A stretch of 64,000 bases of DNA, taken from contig CM047815.1 in the NCBI GenBank assembly GCA_026214975.1, forward strand, positions 63,929,852-63,993,851. Reading direction: 5' to 3'. Under the pieces are notes generated by a model that saw only the letters and a program-made list of their open reading frames with translations, did no database searches and was not told the origin of the DNA. Both the position numbers and the translations under genes were made by a program. This document shows positions 22,131-34,516 of this stretch, one piece after another; the first letter of the stretch is position 1; the number at the start of each line of letters is the position of its first letter. Source of the DNA: Gentiana macrophylla. Lineage: Eukaryota; Streptophyta; Magnoliopsida; Gentianales; Gentianaceae.

Positions 22131-24143
22131 TACACTACTAATAAATTTTAGGAACATAAACTAAGTACTTATAGTCTATCCTACCGTTCCAAGGATTTAA
22201 TCTAATGCCTCAAGGCGCGCCTTAGTAGGTCAAAGAGGTTTCGATTAATATTGAAGATCAACTTGAGAATCGAACATCTCAATTGTGATCGTCAATCACC
22301 TTTCCTTTTCAGCCAAGGTATTACCAAAATACCCTTTATGAGTGTGACCTCATTGTTTGAGATCTTTAGATAGACCCGAGTGTGCCGCCTAGGGTCGGTC
22401 GGTGACTCAATGAGTACCCAAAATCCTATCCTTTTGAGACCAAGCCTTGAATTTTGATAGCGGTGAAGGCCTTCCTTAGGGGCCGAAATCAAAGCCGCAC
22501 GAGGCGTCACCATTCTCTCACGTTGCTTGTGTCAACAAGAGGCCGTGGGGTCGGTGTCGCTCTCCCGCTCCCACTCAATATTTTGAAAAAGTGGTGGGTT
22601 TATCGATCACGTTTTTGGACTTGATGTTACATTAAGGAACAATAAATCATAGGCCCGAATGTTGTCGGTTATGTGGGCCAGCCCACCCGACCTATTCGTT
22701 AGAACATATGTGGCCGCCGGACGGGTCAAGGCTAGGAGAGGTCCGTTGAGCCGTAGTGGCTCTTCGGATGGCTCAAGATTTCCGCACTTCGTGCAAACGC
22801 CACACGTGAGAGGTGAAGTCGATTGAGCCGTAGCTACCGTTGACCACCCACCCGTGGTTAAACCACTTTCGAACCTTTTGCCCGTGATTATCCAATCCTT
22901 AAACATCAAACTTTCACGTAGACACTACGGAACAAAAACGTAATCTCGTCTTAGGTAAGGTGGAATTCACCGAGAATCCAACACCTTAACCACGAGGTTT
23001 CGGGATTTTACTCCTTATGCTTTCGCAGAGTGGGATTCACCGAGAATCCATCACCCAACCTCGACGATTGAAAAACCCGTGTTCCTCGGTTTTTACCTAA
23101 TTAGTTTCTAATTAATATCAAACAATTAATTAAAACTAATCGTGTATTTTATACATGCCTAACTAATTCCTCGAATTAATTTCTATATGTATGCATATGA
23201 GTGGAATTCATGATATGATGCATGTCATGGCAATTTTCGGTTCTACTCATACAATCTACACATGTATACTAGTGCGGAAAATAAACACCGAGATGGACCG
23301 TTGGCACCCCCGTAACTAATCTATTCGGAAAAAAATTAAAACCCTAATCTGCAGCTGTTAAGAATCTTCGACGATCGGCATATCAAACGAACTTGGATCA
23401 GGACGAAACTTTCCAGATCTTATCTTCATTCCTCGGGCTTCAATATGGACGGTTGGATCGGAGTTTTGACTTGTCAATCTTCCTCAGTGAGCCGCCCAAC
23501 TTGCTGCTGAAACAGACTCTTACAGCAGCGCATCATATACTTCCCGAGGCCGATCGGGGATCAAGATGAATCCCGATCGTCCTGAAAATTTTATCTCACG
23601 TCCAAAACTCCATGATTATCGATCTGACCGGTCGGATATTCGTTTCAACGGTCCAATACTTTCCAGAAAATCAAGGAAGTCACAGTTAGGGTTTCTGTGA
23701 ATCCTGCGTTTTTCTGTTACAGCTGCCTCTTCTCATCAACGAACGGACATCCAAACGGACTCTGATCGACGCCAAATTTTGTGGGATTGTTCATCAACTT
23801 CCAATCTTGATTCTGACCGGAGTGATCTTTGTTTTAACGGCTCAAACAACGGAAAAAACGAAAAGACTAAACACCTACTGTACAGATCTATTTTCTAGAA
23901 ATTAAACTTGCAATAAAAATAAATTACATAATTTCCTATACTCATGTAAACGAAATTTTCATCGTTTATATGAATTTACAATAGATCTAACGGGTAAACA
24001 GTGCCAACCCCCAATCCATCTCTTCAACCATAACAATTTATCACTATCAATGCATAAAACAATAAATAAGATTTACCTACATGCAATTCCACTTCTTTAA
24101 GTCGTTTAATTACGATTATGACTATATAAATCGTGGAACCTGT
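22131..24143 (-). other. Leader of Copia element 2, homologous to that of element 1
   Basis: Positions 22140-23330 follow the same text as 8690-9860 in element 1 (taggaacataaacta, cgttccaagg, gtcggtgac, ataaacaccgagatgga, ccgtaactaatctat). The proximal part differs and holds a small inverted repeat (GCTGCTG near 23503, CAGCAGC near 23523) instead of the long stem-loop. No coding content is seen. Confidence 0.75.
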
Positions 24144-24154
24144 CTCTGATACCA
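24144..24154 (-). other. Primer binding site of Copia element 2
   Basis: Minus strand TGGTATCAGAG, two bases inside the right LTR. It matches initiator tRNA-Met. Confidence 0.9.
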
Positions 24155-24156
24155 CA

Positions 24157-25906
24157 TGAAGGATGCAGATTCTTAGATCTAAACGAGTTAGATCTACGCG
24201 CAGCGGATGGATCACGACTTATATATCACAATACATAATTAAAGGACTTAAACTTCTACAAGGGTTAAGATCATGTTACCAATAATAGTAGGAAGAGAAG
24301 CCAAGATCTTCCGATGTGTTCTCCAAACGGTTGGTTGGTGGACACCCTTCTTGATACACGAACCTCCTTGATATGCTTCCAAGAAAAACTCCAAGTTTTT
24401 CTCCAACCGAGTGGAGCTAAAGATCGAACTCCTTAGCCTTTTTCTCTATAAATTTCGTGGCCCTCTCTTCACCTAGGGCAGGGATAACTCTCTTTTTATA
24501 AGAAAATCAAGAGAGAAAACCTATACCGTCGGTTTAACAAAATAAAAGAGATAATTCTAATTATTATTATCCAATAAAAATAAGAGATAATTACAATCTT
24601 ATAATAAGAAAATATAATTATCCTTATAGTTAAGAGATAAATAATAAATAAATTATTTTCTTTTATTTATCCAATTAATTATTTAACAAATAAATAACTA
24701 ATTACACAATATCTCATTATCCAGGAAAACTAATTTCTTGGAAAATCCAAGACATATTGGCGCCACACTAAGCTTCACTGCGCCACGTAAAATGTCTTTT
24801 CATGTATTATATTATTTAAATTTCAACTAAATAATATTCATGCATATCAATTAATTAATTTACCAATTAATTATCAATGAGGCCCAAATAACAAGATTAT
24901 TAGTCCGAATTACGAAGTTCACATCGGGGATTATGGACTATAACCAAAGAGTAGCTCCAATAATTAATTATTCATCGAACCGAATAAGTACATTAATTAT
25001 TAATTCGGGATTACGCCACCATAAACCCGAAATCGAACTCTACCGATTATAGATGTATACTTATACTCAACCCATAGAGTAAATAAGTGTCCATTGATAT
25101 AATCACTACATGCGGATTAACCCTCCATAGATCGCCCATTTCGGTGGGAAGTCTCCGTGAACCCGACTCGTAATATCTTATCCTTATTTACCATCAACCC
25201 CGATGATCAATTAGTTCACATATCGACTAGTGATCAATTAGTCTAATATGAACTCCCGGGATCGATCACTTTCTTAGGGCTAACAAATAAGGGATGCTCT
25301 CTACTTCCCGCAGAAGGAATGGATTCCATGTCCGTGATAATCGTAACTACTCACTCATCCGGAGATAGTGCCAATGAGAAGTGGCTTGGAACACATATTT
25401 AAGTGAACCGTAATTCAACACATCAAACACTACCCGGGACAAGCAAAGACTGTGATCACCTCAGGATTAAGGTTGATCCATATATGATCATCTAATGATT
25501 TAATAAGATTCCTTGATTACGGAATTATATCGAGAAATACTGATTAAATCGGTCCAAATTCTATATGAATGCCATCATATATAAATGCCCCACGTAGGTA
25601 CCTCTACCGACAGTCCGGATAAGACTATCACACCCTAAGGTGTTCTGGGCGCATTATTGGTGTTTTAATCAAGAGACCCTAAACTCTGATTAAATTCACC
25701 ACGGACTAATAGTTTAAGTATATCACCACTAACTCAATCCTCACGTGCATGCCATACACTGAGTTAAGCGGTTACATACTGATATACTTAGGGTTTGAAA
25801 CAGTGTATTATTTACAAGCACAAAGCAAGTAATAAGGTGAGATAAAATCTGTCATCCATTACTAAAAACAATTACACAAATTGTCTTTCGGGCACTACAC
25901 CTAACA
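24157..25906 (-). mobile_element. 5' LTR of Copia element 2
   Basis: Upstream LTR of the minus-strand element. A TATA box (minus TATAAAAAGA, 24491-24500) lies at the position equivalent to that of element 1. Differences from 16890-18631 are mainly short indels. Confidence 0.93.
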
Positions 25907-25911
25907 ACAAT

Positions 25912-27560
25912 GTACACACCCTAACCATACACATTCACAATAATACCCTTACAGTGAATATTTACCAATATCCGTAATGTTCCCCCTCAAGGTGTAGAAT
26001 GAAGGTCATGAATGCACAACTTGCACAATAAGAAACAAAATTGTTGTCGACCAAGAGCCTTAGTCAAAATATTCGCCAACTGCTAGGTAGCAAGAACTTG
26101 CGAATGGACAATTGTCCCAGAAAACACCGTATCACAAACAAAATGACAATCAACTTTGATATGTATAGTACGATCGTTAAACATTGGATTTCGGGCAATT
26201 TAAAGTGCAGATTGACTATCACAAAACAACCTCGTCGGCTGCGGGTGAGAAACGCCAAGTGAAGACAATAAGGCCTGTAACTATTTCAACTCACACGTGG
26301 AAACCATCATGGAACGATACTCGGCTTCAACAGAGGAACGGGACACGGTGAGAATGTTTCGCCTTCCAGAAACAAAGGAACGGCCAAGAAACACCAAGTA
26401 ATCGCCAACGAGCGGCGATGAGTCAATGGGCACACCGCCCAATCACTATCACTATCACAAAAGGCCGTAATAGTCAAATCGGTCCCATAACGCAACAAAA
26501 TACCCTTTACCTAGTCTACCTTTCAAAAACGAAGAACACACAAAGTAGCATTCTATGAACAACTCGTGGATCGCTCAAAAACCGAGCAAGCGGTAACGGA
26601 CGGTAAAACTCACCAGACGCGCGTGATGAGAAGTAAACTAGGACGCCCACGATATGCGGATATTGATTAAGCCGAGAAAATGGCTCCTCTGCACCGTTTC
26701 AAACAATGATTACGCTTCCACGAAAGTATCAATAAAGCGAGAAAATCCAACATGCCAGCCTAAGACAGAATATCAAAGGCATATTCCGCTGAGAGAGAAA
26801 TATGCCATCCAGACCACGCGCCACCTCAACACCATGAAAATACTTTAATAGGCCTAAGTCTTTCGTATGAAAACAAGAGCTCAAATACCGTTTCAAGAGA
26901 ACGACCGCTTCATGTGGAGAACCTACAATGATCAAATCATCGACATACACAAGAACATGCAGAGACAAGCCACCCCTGACATAACTGAACAAAGAATAAT
27001 CAGCATAAGACCGCTGAAAACCATAGTTCTACAAAGCATAAGATAAGTTAGCAAACCATTGACGGGGAGCCTGTTTTAATCCATAGAGGGACTTACACTG
27101 CCGACAGACCTTCCCCGGGGCAACAATATGATATACTGAAGGAAGTTGTATATAAACCTCCTCATCCATATCACCATGCAAGAATCCATTATGAAGATCC
27201 ATCTGATGTAGCTCCCAACTAAGATCCAATGCAATGGAAATTAAAAAAAGAACGGTCCCATTTTGGCGACAAGAGCAAAAGTCTCATTATAATCAACCCC
27301 AGCAACCTGACGATTACCACGAACCACACGACGTCTTTTCAGACGTTCAACCTCCCCGATAGACGTGTACTTAATTTTATACACACAACCACTTTCAATG
27401 GCACGTTTACTGGGGGTAAATCCTCCAAGGTCCATGTACCACTACATTCAAGAGCATCAATCTCCCCCTGCATAGCCTTACGCCAACCTAGATGTTGCAC
27501 AACCTTCTAAAAGGAAGCTGACTCTTTACATTTTGTAACAACTGCGAGAAAACATATGTG
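25912..27560 (-). pseudogene. Fifth Copia: RT and RNase H remnant, minus strand
   Basis: Four broken minus-strand frames give the RT and RNase H of a different Copia. At 27241-27435: CVYKIKYTSIGEVERLKRR and VAGVDYNETFALVAKM. At 27029-27229: HQMDLHNGFLHGDMDEEVYI and CKSLYGLKQAPRQWF. At 26729-26992: LHVLVYVDDLIIVGS (intact YVDD) and DLGLLKYFHGVEVARG. At 26307-26498: RNase H text with CDSDSDWAVCPLTHRRS. A polypurine-like tract (minus GAGGGGGAA, 25980-25988) lies near the left end, so LTR sequence should follow leftward into 25912-25979 and across the element 2 insertion. Gag, protease and integrase are absent to the right; the remnant ends near 27560. Confidence 0.82.
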
Positions 27561-28088
27561 TCGCATAAAAAAATTATTATAATTTACATAACAAGCTATA
27601 TCAATAGGTTTACCTGTAAAACACGATGGAACATGGAATGTAATGGACGGAGCGAGGTCTATATGCTAAACAACTGTTTGAGAACATAATCTCGAAGAAA
27701 CCGTGAAAAAGAGTCTTTGTGTGAAGACAACGACCCAATTTTTTTAACCTATTGCATTTCTTGCCTATTCGCCTCGATATAATAAAAAATCTATTTTCTC
27801 CTTTCCCAATTAAAAATAAATAATTCAATAAGTCGACGAATTTGTTTCCTTTTTGTGAGGGAAATAAGTGGACCCAATTTGATAAGAGCTGCTTGATCCC
27901 ATCTCTTGTGTGCTAATAATACGTAAAGAACAGAAATTCAACTCCTACTCGGAGAAATCTAAATGCTTCCAACTTTTCTGATGCTATTATCCAATACTTT
28001 CTATCTACCCCACCTCATTATTACGACTTTTATCTGCATCTTGATGCAAAATAGCGGTAAAAGATTGAATTTTTGAGACTTCTTTCAA
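27561..28088. other. Upstream region of the ceramide synthase gene
   Basis: AT-rich, without a recognised transposon end. The 5' untranslated region should lie in its right part (about 27890-28088), which is less AT-rich. I see no convincing TATA box to fix the start of transcription. Confidence 0.4.
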
Positions 28089-31000
28089 ATGGGTCTTCTT
28101 GATTCCATTGATTGGGACCAAGAATCTTACCCGAATTATGAAGATTTCATGTTTCTTCCTTTATTCGCCTTTTTCTTCCCCGCCGTTCGTTTCTTACTTG
28201 ACAGATACGTTTTTGAGGTAAAGTAAATTTTTGCTGTTTCTTCCTATAAACGTTGTTTGATTTGATCAATAATTTCACGAGTTTGGAGATTGCTAGATTT
28301 TGGTCAAATATGATGCTGGCATTTTTCTTACTTCTTGCTTCTTATGTTAAATGAGTTTGTTGGCTAAATGTCGGTTGAAATGCTAATTCTCAGTTCAAGT
28401 TTTAAGCTTGCTGGACCAAATAAGTTTCTGGATTTTTTTTAGAATGATTTCGTGGGCAATCAGTTGTTCCATAAAAGAATCACCAATGGTTTTTGGGGTT
28501 AATTCAATGTACATAGTCACTTCTTTGTCTTGGTTCTTTTTTTGTTATGCTAGTTAGATTTAGTTTACTAAGCAAGAGTGCTAAAAAAGATTGAATGGTG
28601 GAGTCAAAAGCCAAGCCTTCAAATGTCATAGTATCTGGCTAAGTAAAGAATATGCGGGACTTCTTGAGGAAGAATGGATATAGGGATTTAAAATCATTTA
28701 AACAGGGTATGTTGAAAGTTCCATATTGTTTCTGGAGATTGTCTATGCTGCGTCTGTAATTGGTAATATCCGCTTCACTGATCAGCTATCTGGAGAATCC
28801 GCCTTTCCACTAACCCTGTGATTCTCATGCATATGTTGAAGGTTTTGTAGTTTTTTCAACCTTAGGACAAATTCACTTATGTCTAAGTTGATGTCATGGC
28901 TATTTCCTTTAGATCTCAATGCTCATTAGTATGTCTAGATGTATCCATGTAAGGACATTCACATGTATACATTCACTAATTGGTTTCTTTATTTTTCATT
29001 TTCTCATGTTTCAGAGATCAGAAGTATTGTTGGTCTGATAAATGTAATGTAGCATTTGATGTTTCCTGCCTTGATATTTTAAAGAGGAAGCGAATCCTGT
29101 AGGAGATAATGTATCCTATGTTTATTATGGCACGAAAGGATACGGCCTACAAATAACCCACAAAATTGTACACAGTGTGGATTTTCTCCCTTAGGAACTG
29201 AACCTAATCGTTGATCAAAAGCTCTCAGTGAACTGTCAATGCAATTTTTCTAATATTTTCTTGATGCCCTTCTCTCGTGAATTGTGATTGATGTTTTTAT
29301 GCTAAATAGGATGTTGTTTATGTTGCAGAAAGTTGCCAAAAGATTAATATTTGCAAAAGGCCAGTTGACGGAGAAAAAATTGACAGATGATCAAGTGAAG
29401 AAAATAAGGAAGTTCAAGGAATCAGCTTGGAAATGTATTTACTTTCTCTCAGCAGAATTATTTGCACTTGCTGTCACTTACAACGAGCCGTGGTTTGGGA
29501 ATACAAAATATTTCTGGGTAGGGCCAGGTGACCAGGTTTGGCCTGATCAAAAGTACAAGTAAGAGTTCCTTTGCAAGTTTTATACTCTACGGTCTTTTAT
29601 TTGTTATGAAAAATCTAGCAAAATGAATGATGATGAGTCAAATTTGAGATCTTGTTTCCCAAAATCATAAGGATTTCCAGGTAGTTTCACAATTGAGATT
29701 GTTATAACTTAGCAAATTCTGTTTACGGCATTTCCATCAGTTCCTCTTTCTTTCGATAGTGTTGCATTTCGAAGATATATCTTGATTCTTTCTAACAAGT
29801 GGACCATCTTTTGGATATCCAGGTCAAAACTCAAGGCCCTTTACATGTATGCTGGTGGATTTTACACATATTCCATTTTCGCTCTGATGTTTTGGGAAAC
29901 AAAGCGTGCTGATTTTGGGGTTTCAATGTCTCATCATGTTGCAACGGCCATTCTCATTGCATTGTCTTATATTTTCAGGTCCGTTTTCATTGATTAACAT
30001 TGCATCTCATATTTTAGCAAATCTAGATATATATGTTAAAACTGGAGGGAAAAAAACACAGAATACAAGAAGAAGCTACGTAATAGCTGAAACCGTGCAA
30101 TTCTTGGTCTTGAAGTGGACCACTACTCTGATGTAATAAAGAATTTTGAAGTGAAAAGGTTTTAGCATTACTATCGGACAAGCATTTCTGGTCAATGATG
30201 AAAGTAAACTTATATGTTATGATTGTGACCGACCTTGCAGGTTTGCACGTTGCGGTTCAGTTGTCTTGGCTCTCCATGATGCTAGTGATATATTTCTGGA
30301 AATAGGAAAGATGTCCAAGTACAGTGGAGCTGAAGCCCTTGCTAGCTTCGCTTTCATTCTGTTTGTTTTATCCTGGATCATTCTTCGTCTTATTTACTAT
30401 CCTTTCTGGATTCTTTGGAGCACAAGGTATGCTATTTCTTTGCCATGTTTATCTATCTGGTTAATTTACTCTTTGTTTCATAGCTTCATTATCAAACACA
30501 AGATACATCAAGTGCATTTGGGCACACAACAATTCTGATTCAACTTTCTTTCTCATACTTTTCTCCTAACAAACATCACATCCACTTTATTCGACCCGAA
30601 ACCAAATACAAACTAAAAAACATTTCAACCCAACTTTATTCAAATGAAGTCGAAATATTTATGTCCAAATAGAGAGTAAAAGTCAATGAGGCCAAGTTGT
30701 AAAAAATCACCCATAAATGAACAAATATTACTACAAGACCCAAATAATTCTAACATGGATGCAATTAGTTAGTTGTCATTTTGCTTGCCAAACATTCGTC
30801 TTTTGAAGAATTATATGTGTGACTATGCTCTTTCCAATAAAAAACTTGCATGGGGAACAAGACAAGGTTGTAAGATAAATTTTATGTCTATGGTACTCAT
30901 GAATTTGTTTTATGGTGGCTAAGTTTCATTTCTTTTGGCAGCTATGAAGTACTACAGACCTTGGACAAGGAGAAACACAAAATCGAAGGAACTGTCTACT

Positions 31001-32604
31001 ACTATGTATTCAATACCCTCCTGTTTTGCTTGCTTGTTCTCCATATTTACTGGTGGGTACTGATATATCGGATGCTCGTCAACCAAATCAAGGCAAGGGG
31101 CAAAGTTAGTGAAGACGTTCGGTCTGGTAAGTGTATTTATTTGTTTTTGTTTTTGTTTCTGGAAGGTGTAGTTTATCATCTGCATGAACATTTCTTGTTG
31201 ATCATGCATTTGGCTCTGCTTTGCACGACATGCACTATCAACACATTGTTGATTATACTTGACATGAGGAAGTTTGTAACTTCGTATGCTTTTCCTTGGT
31301 GCACATTCTTTGGTTTCTGTTATTATATCTACCTGAGGATTGTCATTAGCACAGTGTTCTAAAAATCGGTCTAGGCAGCTGCCTAGGCGCTAGGTGGCCA
31401 CCCACCGCTCCGATTACACCCTAAGCGGACATGTCTAGGCGGGTAGGGTCTTGGGCGGGGTCTAGGAGGCTCTAGGCGGCGACTAGGCGGCGACTATGGC
31501 TTCGTATATATATTTCTTTCAGATGAAAAACTTTAACTTAATTTTAACTCTTGAGGGGAAGTTCTTACTTCTTAGACTTATTTTAATTTAATGTCATGTG
31601 TTTTTGTACTTTTGACACTTTTCCTAATGCTTATGCTTTATTGATTTATGTTGCACAACCATAGTATCATTTTAAAAAAAAACCTAGTCGCTGCCTAGCC
31701 ATCTAGGCGATAGGCGCTAGGCGCCCCACCACCGTCATACTAGCGCCTAACGTCTTTAAGGAAATCGCATAAGCACTTTTTCACTTCCTTCCCCCCACCC
31801 TAACTTGGGTCAGATCCTTAGAAAATTGATGCTTGTTGAATTTACCATCTCAACCAAAAGTTTAAGCTGATGGGAAGATAGATAATTAACGTTTTATATA
31901 CTTCAATACGCCTCCTCAGGTGTGGGCCTAGTATATAGTTATTTGAGAGAGCCGACTCTTGATACTGTTTTTTTTTTTTTTTTTTTTTGGGAAGACAATA
32001 TTTGTAGAGATGTTTGAACCTGTGACCTCCTGCCTTGATACCATTACCATCTCTCCCAAAAGCTTAAGCTGATAGGGAGGTAGATAATTAACATTTTATA
32101 TATACTTCAACAATCATCTAGGCTGCATTGTTACGGAATATACATGTGTAATATTTAAAACAAAATGTGGGATACGGGAGAAGAGGGTAATTGAAGGGCC
32201 AAACTATAAATATCAAAAGTCATAAAATAAATAGAAACAATTTCTTGTGAATTCTCTATATTTCTAGTGTTTTTTCTTCATTTTCTTGATTATCTGATGA
32301 CAAAAATACCCTTGTTTTATGTTTATCTATTATAAAAATAAAAAAATAAAAAAAATAAAAAATACATGCACCTTTTCGCTCCTGCCAAACCATGTTTTTT
32401 TTTTTTTTTTCTTCATAAAAACTAGGGGTATGAAACTTTTTTAAACCCGAACCAAACCGACCATACATTTTAATTAGCGTGATTGGTTTTGGTTTCATAC
32501 TGTAATTTGCAATGCTCTCGTATGTCTTCGGTTAGTGCAAATTTCTTACAAGGCCTGTTTATGCCTCTGCAGATTCTGAAGGTGAAGATGAACATGAAGA
32601 CTGA
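28089..32604 (+). CDS. LOH: Ceramide synthase, LAG1/LOH family, six exons
   Basis: Exons by GT-AG sites and continuous frame: 28089-28217, 29329-29558, 29823-29978, 30241-30426, 30942-31126 and 32573-32604, giving 305 aa, the usual plant LAG1 homologue size. It joins a fatty acyl-CoA to a long-chain base to make ceramide in the endoplasmic reticulum. The start [20 protein letters not shown] is the plant LOH1/LOH3-type N-terminus, followed by a first membrane segment (about 21-42). The TLC domain has several further membrane segments and the Lag1p motif with His157-His158, His184-Asp185 and Asp188 ([16 protein letters not shown]). The acidic tail [10 protein letters not shown] is typical. LOH2-type is less likely from the N-terminus. 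Intron 5 (31127-32572) holds a repeat (31352-31761). The frame is clean, so it looks functional. Confidence 0.95.
31352..31761. mobile_element. Possible hAT-like MITE in intron 5 of the ceramide synthase gene
   Basis: It starts cagtgttctaaaaatcgg, a known look of plant non-autonomous hAT ends, followed by GC-rich text repeating ctaggcgg. The other side (31684-31745) carries inverted gcctag/ctaggcg text, so the two ends can fold together around an AT-rich centre. The right terminus is degenerate and I find no clear target duplication. The GC-rich arms stand out against the AT-rich intron. Confidence 0.5.
31835..32105. repeat. Imperfect duplicated intronic repeat with poly(T)
   Basis: The text accatctcaaccaaaagttt...aagctgatgggaagatagataatta near 31842-31890 recurs at 32045-32090 (accatctctcccaaaagctt...aagctgatagggaggtagataatta). 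A poly(T) run (31969-31988) precedes the second copy, along with a tRNA B-box-like string on the minus strand (AGGTTCAAAC). A SINE on the minus strand is possible but no A box was confirmed. Confidence 0.4.
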
Positions 32605-33250
32605 TGCTGGACAACTTTTTTTACTTTTTACATTTTACATTTTACATTCCAGGTACCGTCTTTAACAACCTGTAAGAACGCAACAAGAAATTTCCTATTG
32701 AATCCCACCCTCTTCTCTCATTATTTAAATGGTCTAATTATCAATTTCTGAGAGGACTTCCAATGGTATCTTAACCGTGCTCTATTTCGCACTGCATTTT
32801 ACAGATCCGTGCAGAGATTGATTATGTTGCAGATTTTTTTTTTTTTTTTTTGATGAATATGAATAATTTGAATTTATGTTTTCTAAAGATTTATCTTTTT
32901 CTAGAAACACAATAATGAAAGTAGACATCCACTATTTCTGCTGATGGCCCGCGATTCCTGTAGTTTGTTGTTTGGATAATCATCCTCTTATATCAAATCT
33001 CAACAGACCTTCCTTTTGCAACCCCCCCACCCCCCCCACCCCCCACCCCCCCTCCCCTCCTTTTTTTTCTTTTTTCTTTTTTTCAAATGACATGCATATG
33101 AACTATAGTTATACTTTTTGTTGCAGATTAACAGAGAAGGGGTCTCTGATTTGCTGATTCGTGGAATTGTGGTTGTGAACTCCCTTTAAATTGAAGGGAG
33201 TTGTGTATTATATTTGAAAGGCAGCTAGAATCATGTAATTTGCTAACACT
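32605..33250 (+). other. 3' untranslated region of the ceramide synthase gene, with C-rich tract
   Basis: The stop codon is at 32602-32604. A candidate intron in the 3' UTR runs from the GT after ccag at about 32653 to the AG at about 33126 (ttgttgcag), which would put the junction about 48 nt after the stop. The C-rich tract at 33019-33062 is in that candidate intron. The end of the transcript may be near 33250. Confidence 0.4.
33019..33062 (-). repeat. C-rich tract, G-quadruplex-capable on the minus strand
   Basis: Six runs of five or more C (most of seven or eight) are separated by single A or T, followed by a T-rich tract to 33085. The minus strand thus has many G runs with one-base loops, the strongest class of quadruplex pattern. 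Confidence 0.85.
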
Positions 33251-33439
33251 CCCATGTAATTTTTAAATTTTTTTAAGCAGGGAATTAAGACTTCATTTGT
33301 TGTTCATTTACTTCGTAGAAAAAAGAAGAAGAGCATATTGCTTCTTATACAGTGTTTTGTATGCTGCTTCATTATCTTGAATTTTGATGTTTATCTTATC
33401 AACCCCTCCCCCTCCCCCCCAATCTATCGTGTGGGAGAG

Positions 33440-34080
33440 CGTGAATACGCAGATTGTTGCTAATGAGTGTGAATTGAGACCGTTGTAGGGGCTTAGTGAA
33501 GATGTCTGCTAGTTGCTTGTGAGAAGGAACATACTTTGTAAGTGATTGATGAAGTGCTACATTTTCAAATGGTAATCCAACTCAAAATATGCTTGATGCA
33601 TGAGTGAAACATTGGATTTATAGTTAAGTAGAGGGAACTTAGATTATCGTAAAGTAAGTGAGGCGGACTGGACATAGTGACACCAAAATATCTCTGAGTA
33701 GATGAGTGACCCAAACAAGTTCAGTTGTAGCTAAGGCCATAGACCGATATTCTGCCTCAGAACTGGACGTGAGAACTGTTGTTTGTTTCTTGGAACTTCA
33801 AGAAATACAATTGGCTCCAAGAAAAACACAAAAGAAAAACCATTAGTGCTACTCTAAGTGGTAGGGCAACCTGCCCAATCTGCATCATTGTATGCACAAA
33901 GAGGCCCATCCAACATAAAAAGAGGCCCATCCAACATAACTGGCCTAAAGCTTTGAATCTCTCATGGACGGCCATGTTCCTACGCTAAGTCAGCTCGTTG
34001 TTTATAGATAGCAATAACTAATCATGTTGATTTTGAGTCATTCCTAGTGCCCTTAAATATAATTTTTGAGTTGTGTCTGA
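33440..34080 (-). pseudogene. Copia RNase H relic
   Basis: The minus strand gives Copia RNase H text in several frames: an eroded YNDADWAG region near 33870-33900, then RKQTTVLTSSSEAEYRSMAL (about 33730-33795) and ATTELVWVTHLL near 33700. Farther on (33600-33690) the text SLYLTINPMFHSCIKH corresponds to the CDNQSA-IAanPVFHeRTKHI segment. Stops and frame changes are frequent. It is isolated between two host genes; no LTR was identified. Confidence 0.75.
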
Positions 34081-34333
34081 GTTGACTTTGTACCACAATA
34101 ATGAGGTATGGTTAGTTGTAATCTAGATGTCTGGCTCCCAAAGAAACACACAATCCTCAAAAGAAATGGGATTTTTTTTTATTCAAGGGGAAAGAAATGG
34201 AATTCTTTCTCAACAAAAGTGTATTACCACACCCAAAAAAAAAAACATACAAAAATAAAATTACAACTCAATGAAGAACGACATAAAAAAAACATCAAAT
34301 TTAAAGTGAAATGACATATATGTCCTTACGTGT

Positions 34334-34516
34334 TTGACAAACAGTGGCGGACGCAGGATGTTAGGTAAGGGGCCAATAAAAAATTCAAAAAGACAAACAA
34401 AAATTTAAGGGGGACAAACAAGATGAATACTACATATATATATTACTAGATTCTTTTCTTAGAGGAGGAGAGCAACTGCCCCCTCAACTGTATGTAGGTC
34501 CGCCACTGTTGACAAA
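34334..34516. mobile_element. 167-bp hAT-type MITE (34342-34508) with 8-bp target duplication
   Basis: Terminal inverted repeats CAGTGGCGGAC (11 bp, perfect) bound 34342-34508. The 8-bp duplication TTGACAAA is perfect on both sides (34334-34341, 34509-34516), the length made by hAT transposases. It has no coding capacity. Its right end overlaps the last codons of the peroxidase gene. Confidence 0.92.

Larger units (their letters stand above)
16885..25911 (-). mobile_element. Copia element 2, complete ends but no coding capacity (element 16890-25906)
   Basis: LTRs at 16890-18631 (1742 bp) and 24157-25906 (1750 bp) bound a 9017-bp element, minus orientation. The target duplication ACAAT is perfect (16885-16889, 25907-25911). 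On the minus strand each LTR starts TGTTAGGTGTAGTGCCCG and ends CTTCA. The primer site (24144-24154) and polypurine tract (18632-18646) are intact. LTR ends, interior LTR blocks, tract and leader all match element 1, so both belong to one family. The interior has no open frame of useful length, so it would need proteins from a relative. Confidence 0.94.

Noticed and set aside
27610..27828. 72-codon minus-strand frame upstream of the ceramide synthase gene
   Set aside because: No similarity to the Copia pol beside it or to any known protein; AT-rich chance frame.
32045..32110. SINE with tRNA promoter in ceramide synthase intron 5
   Set aside because: A B-box-like string is present, but no A box at the right distance and no target duplication were found, so it is listed only as a repeat.
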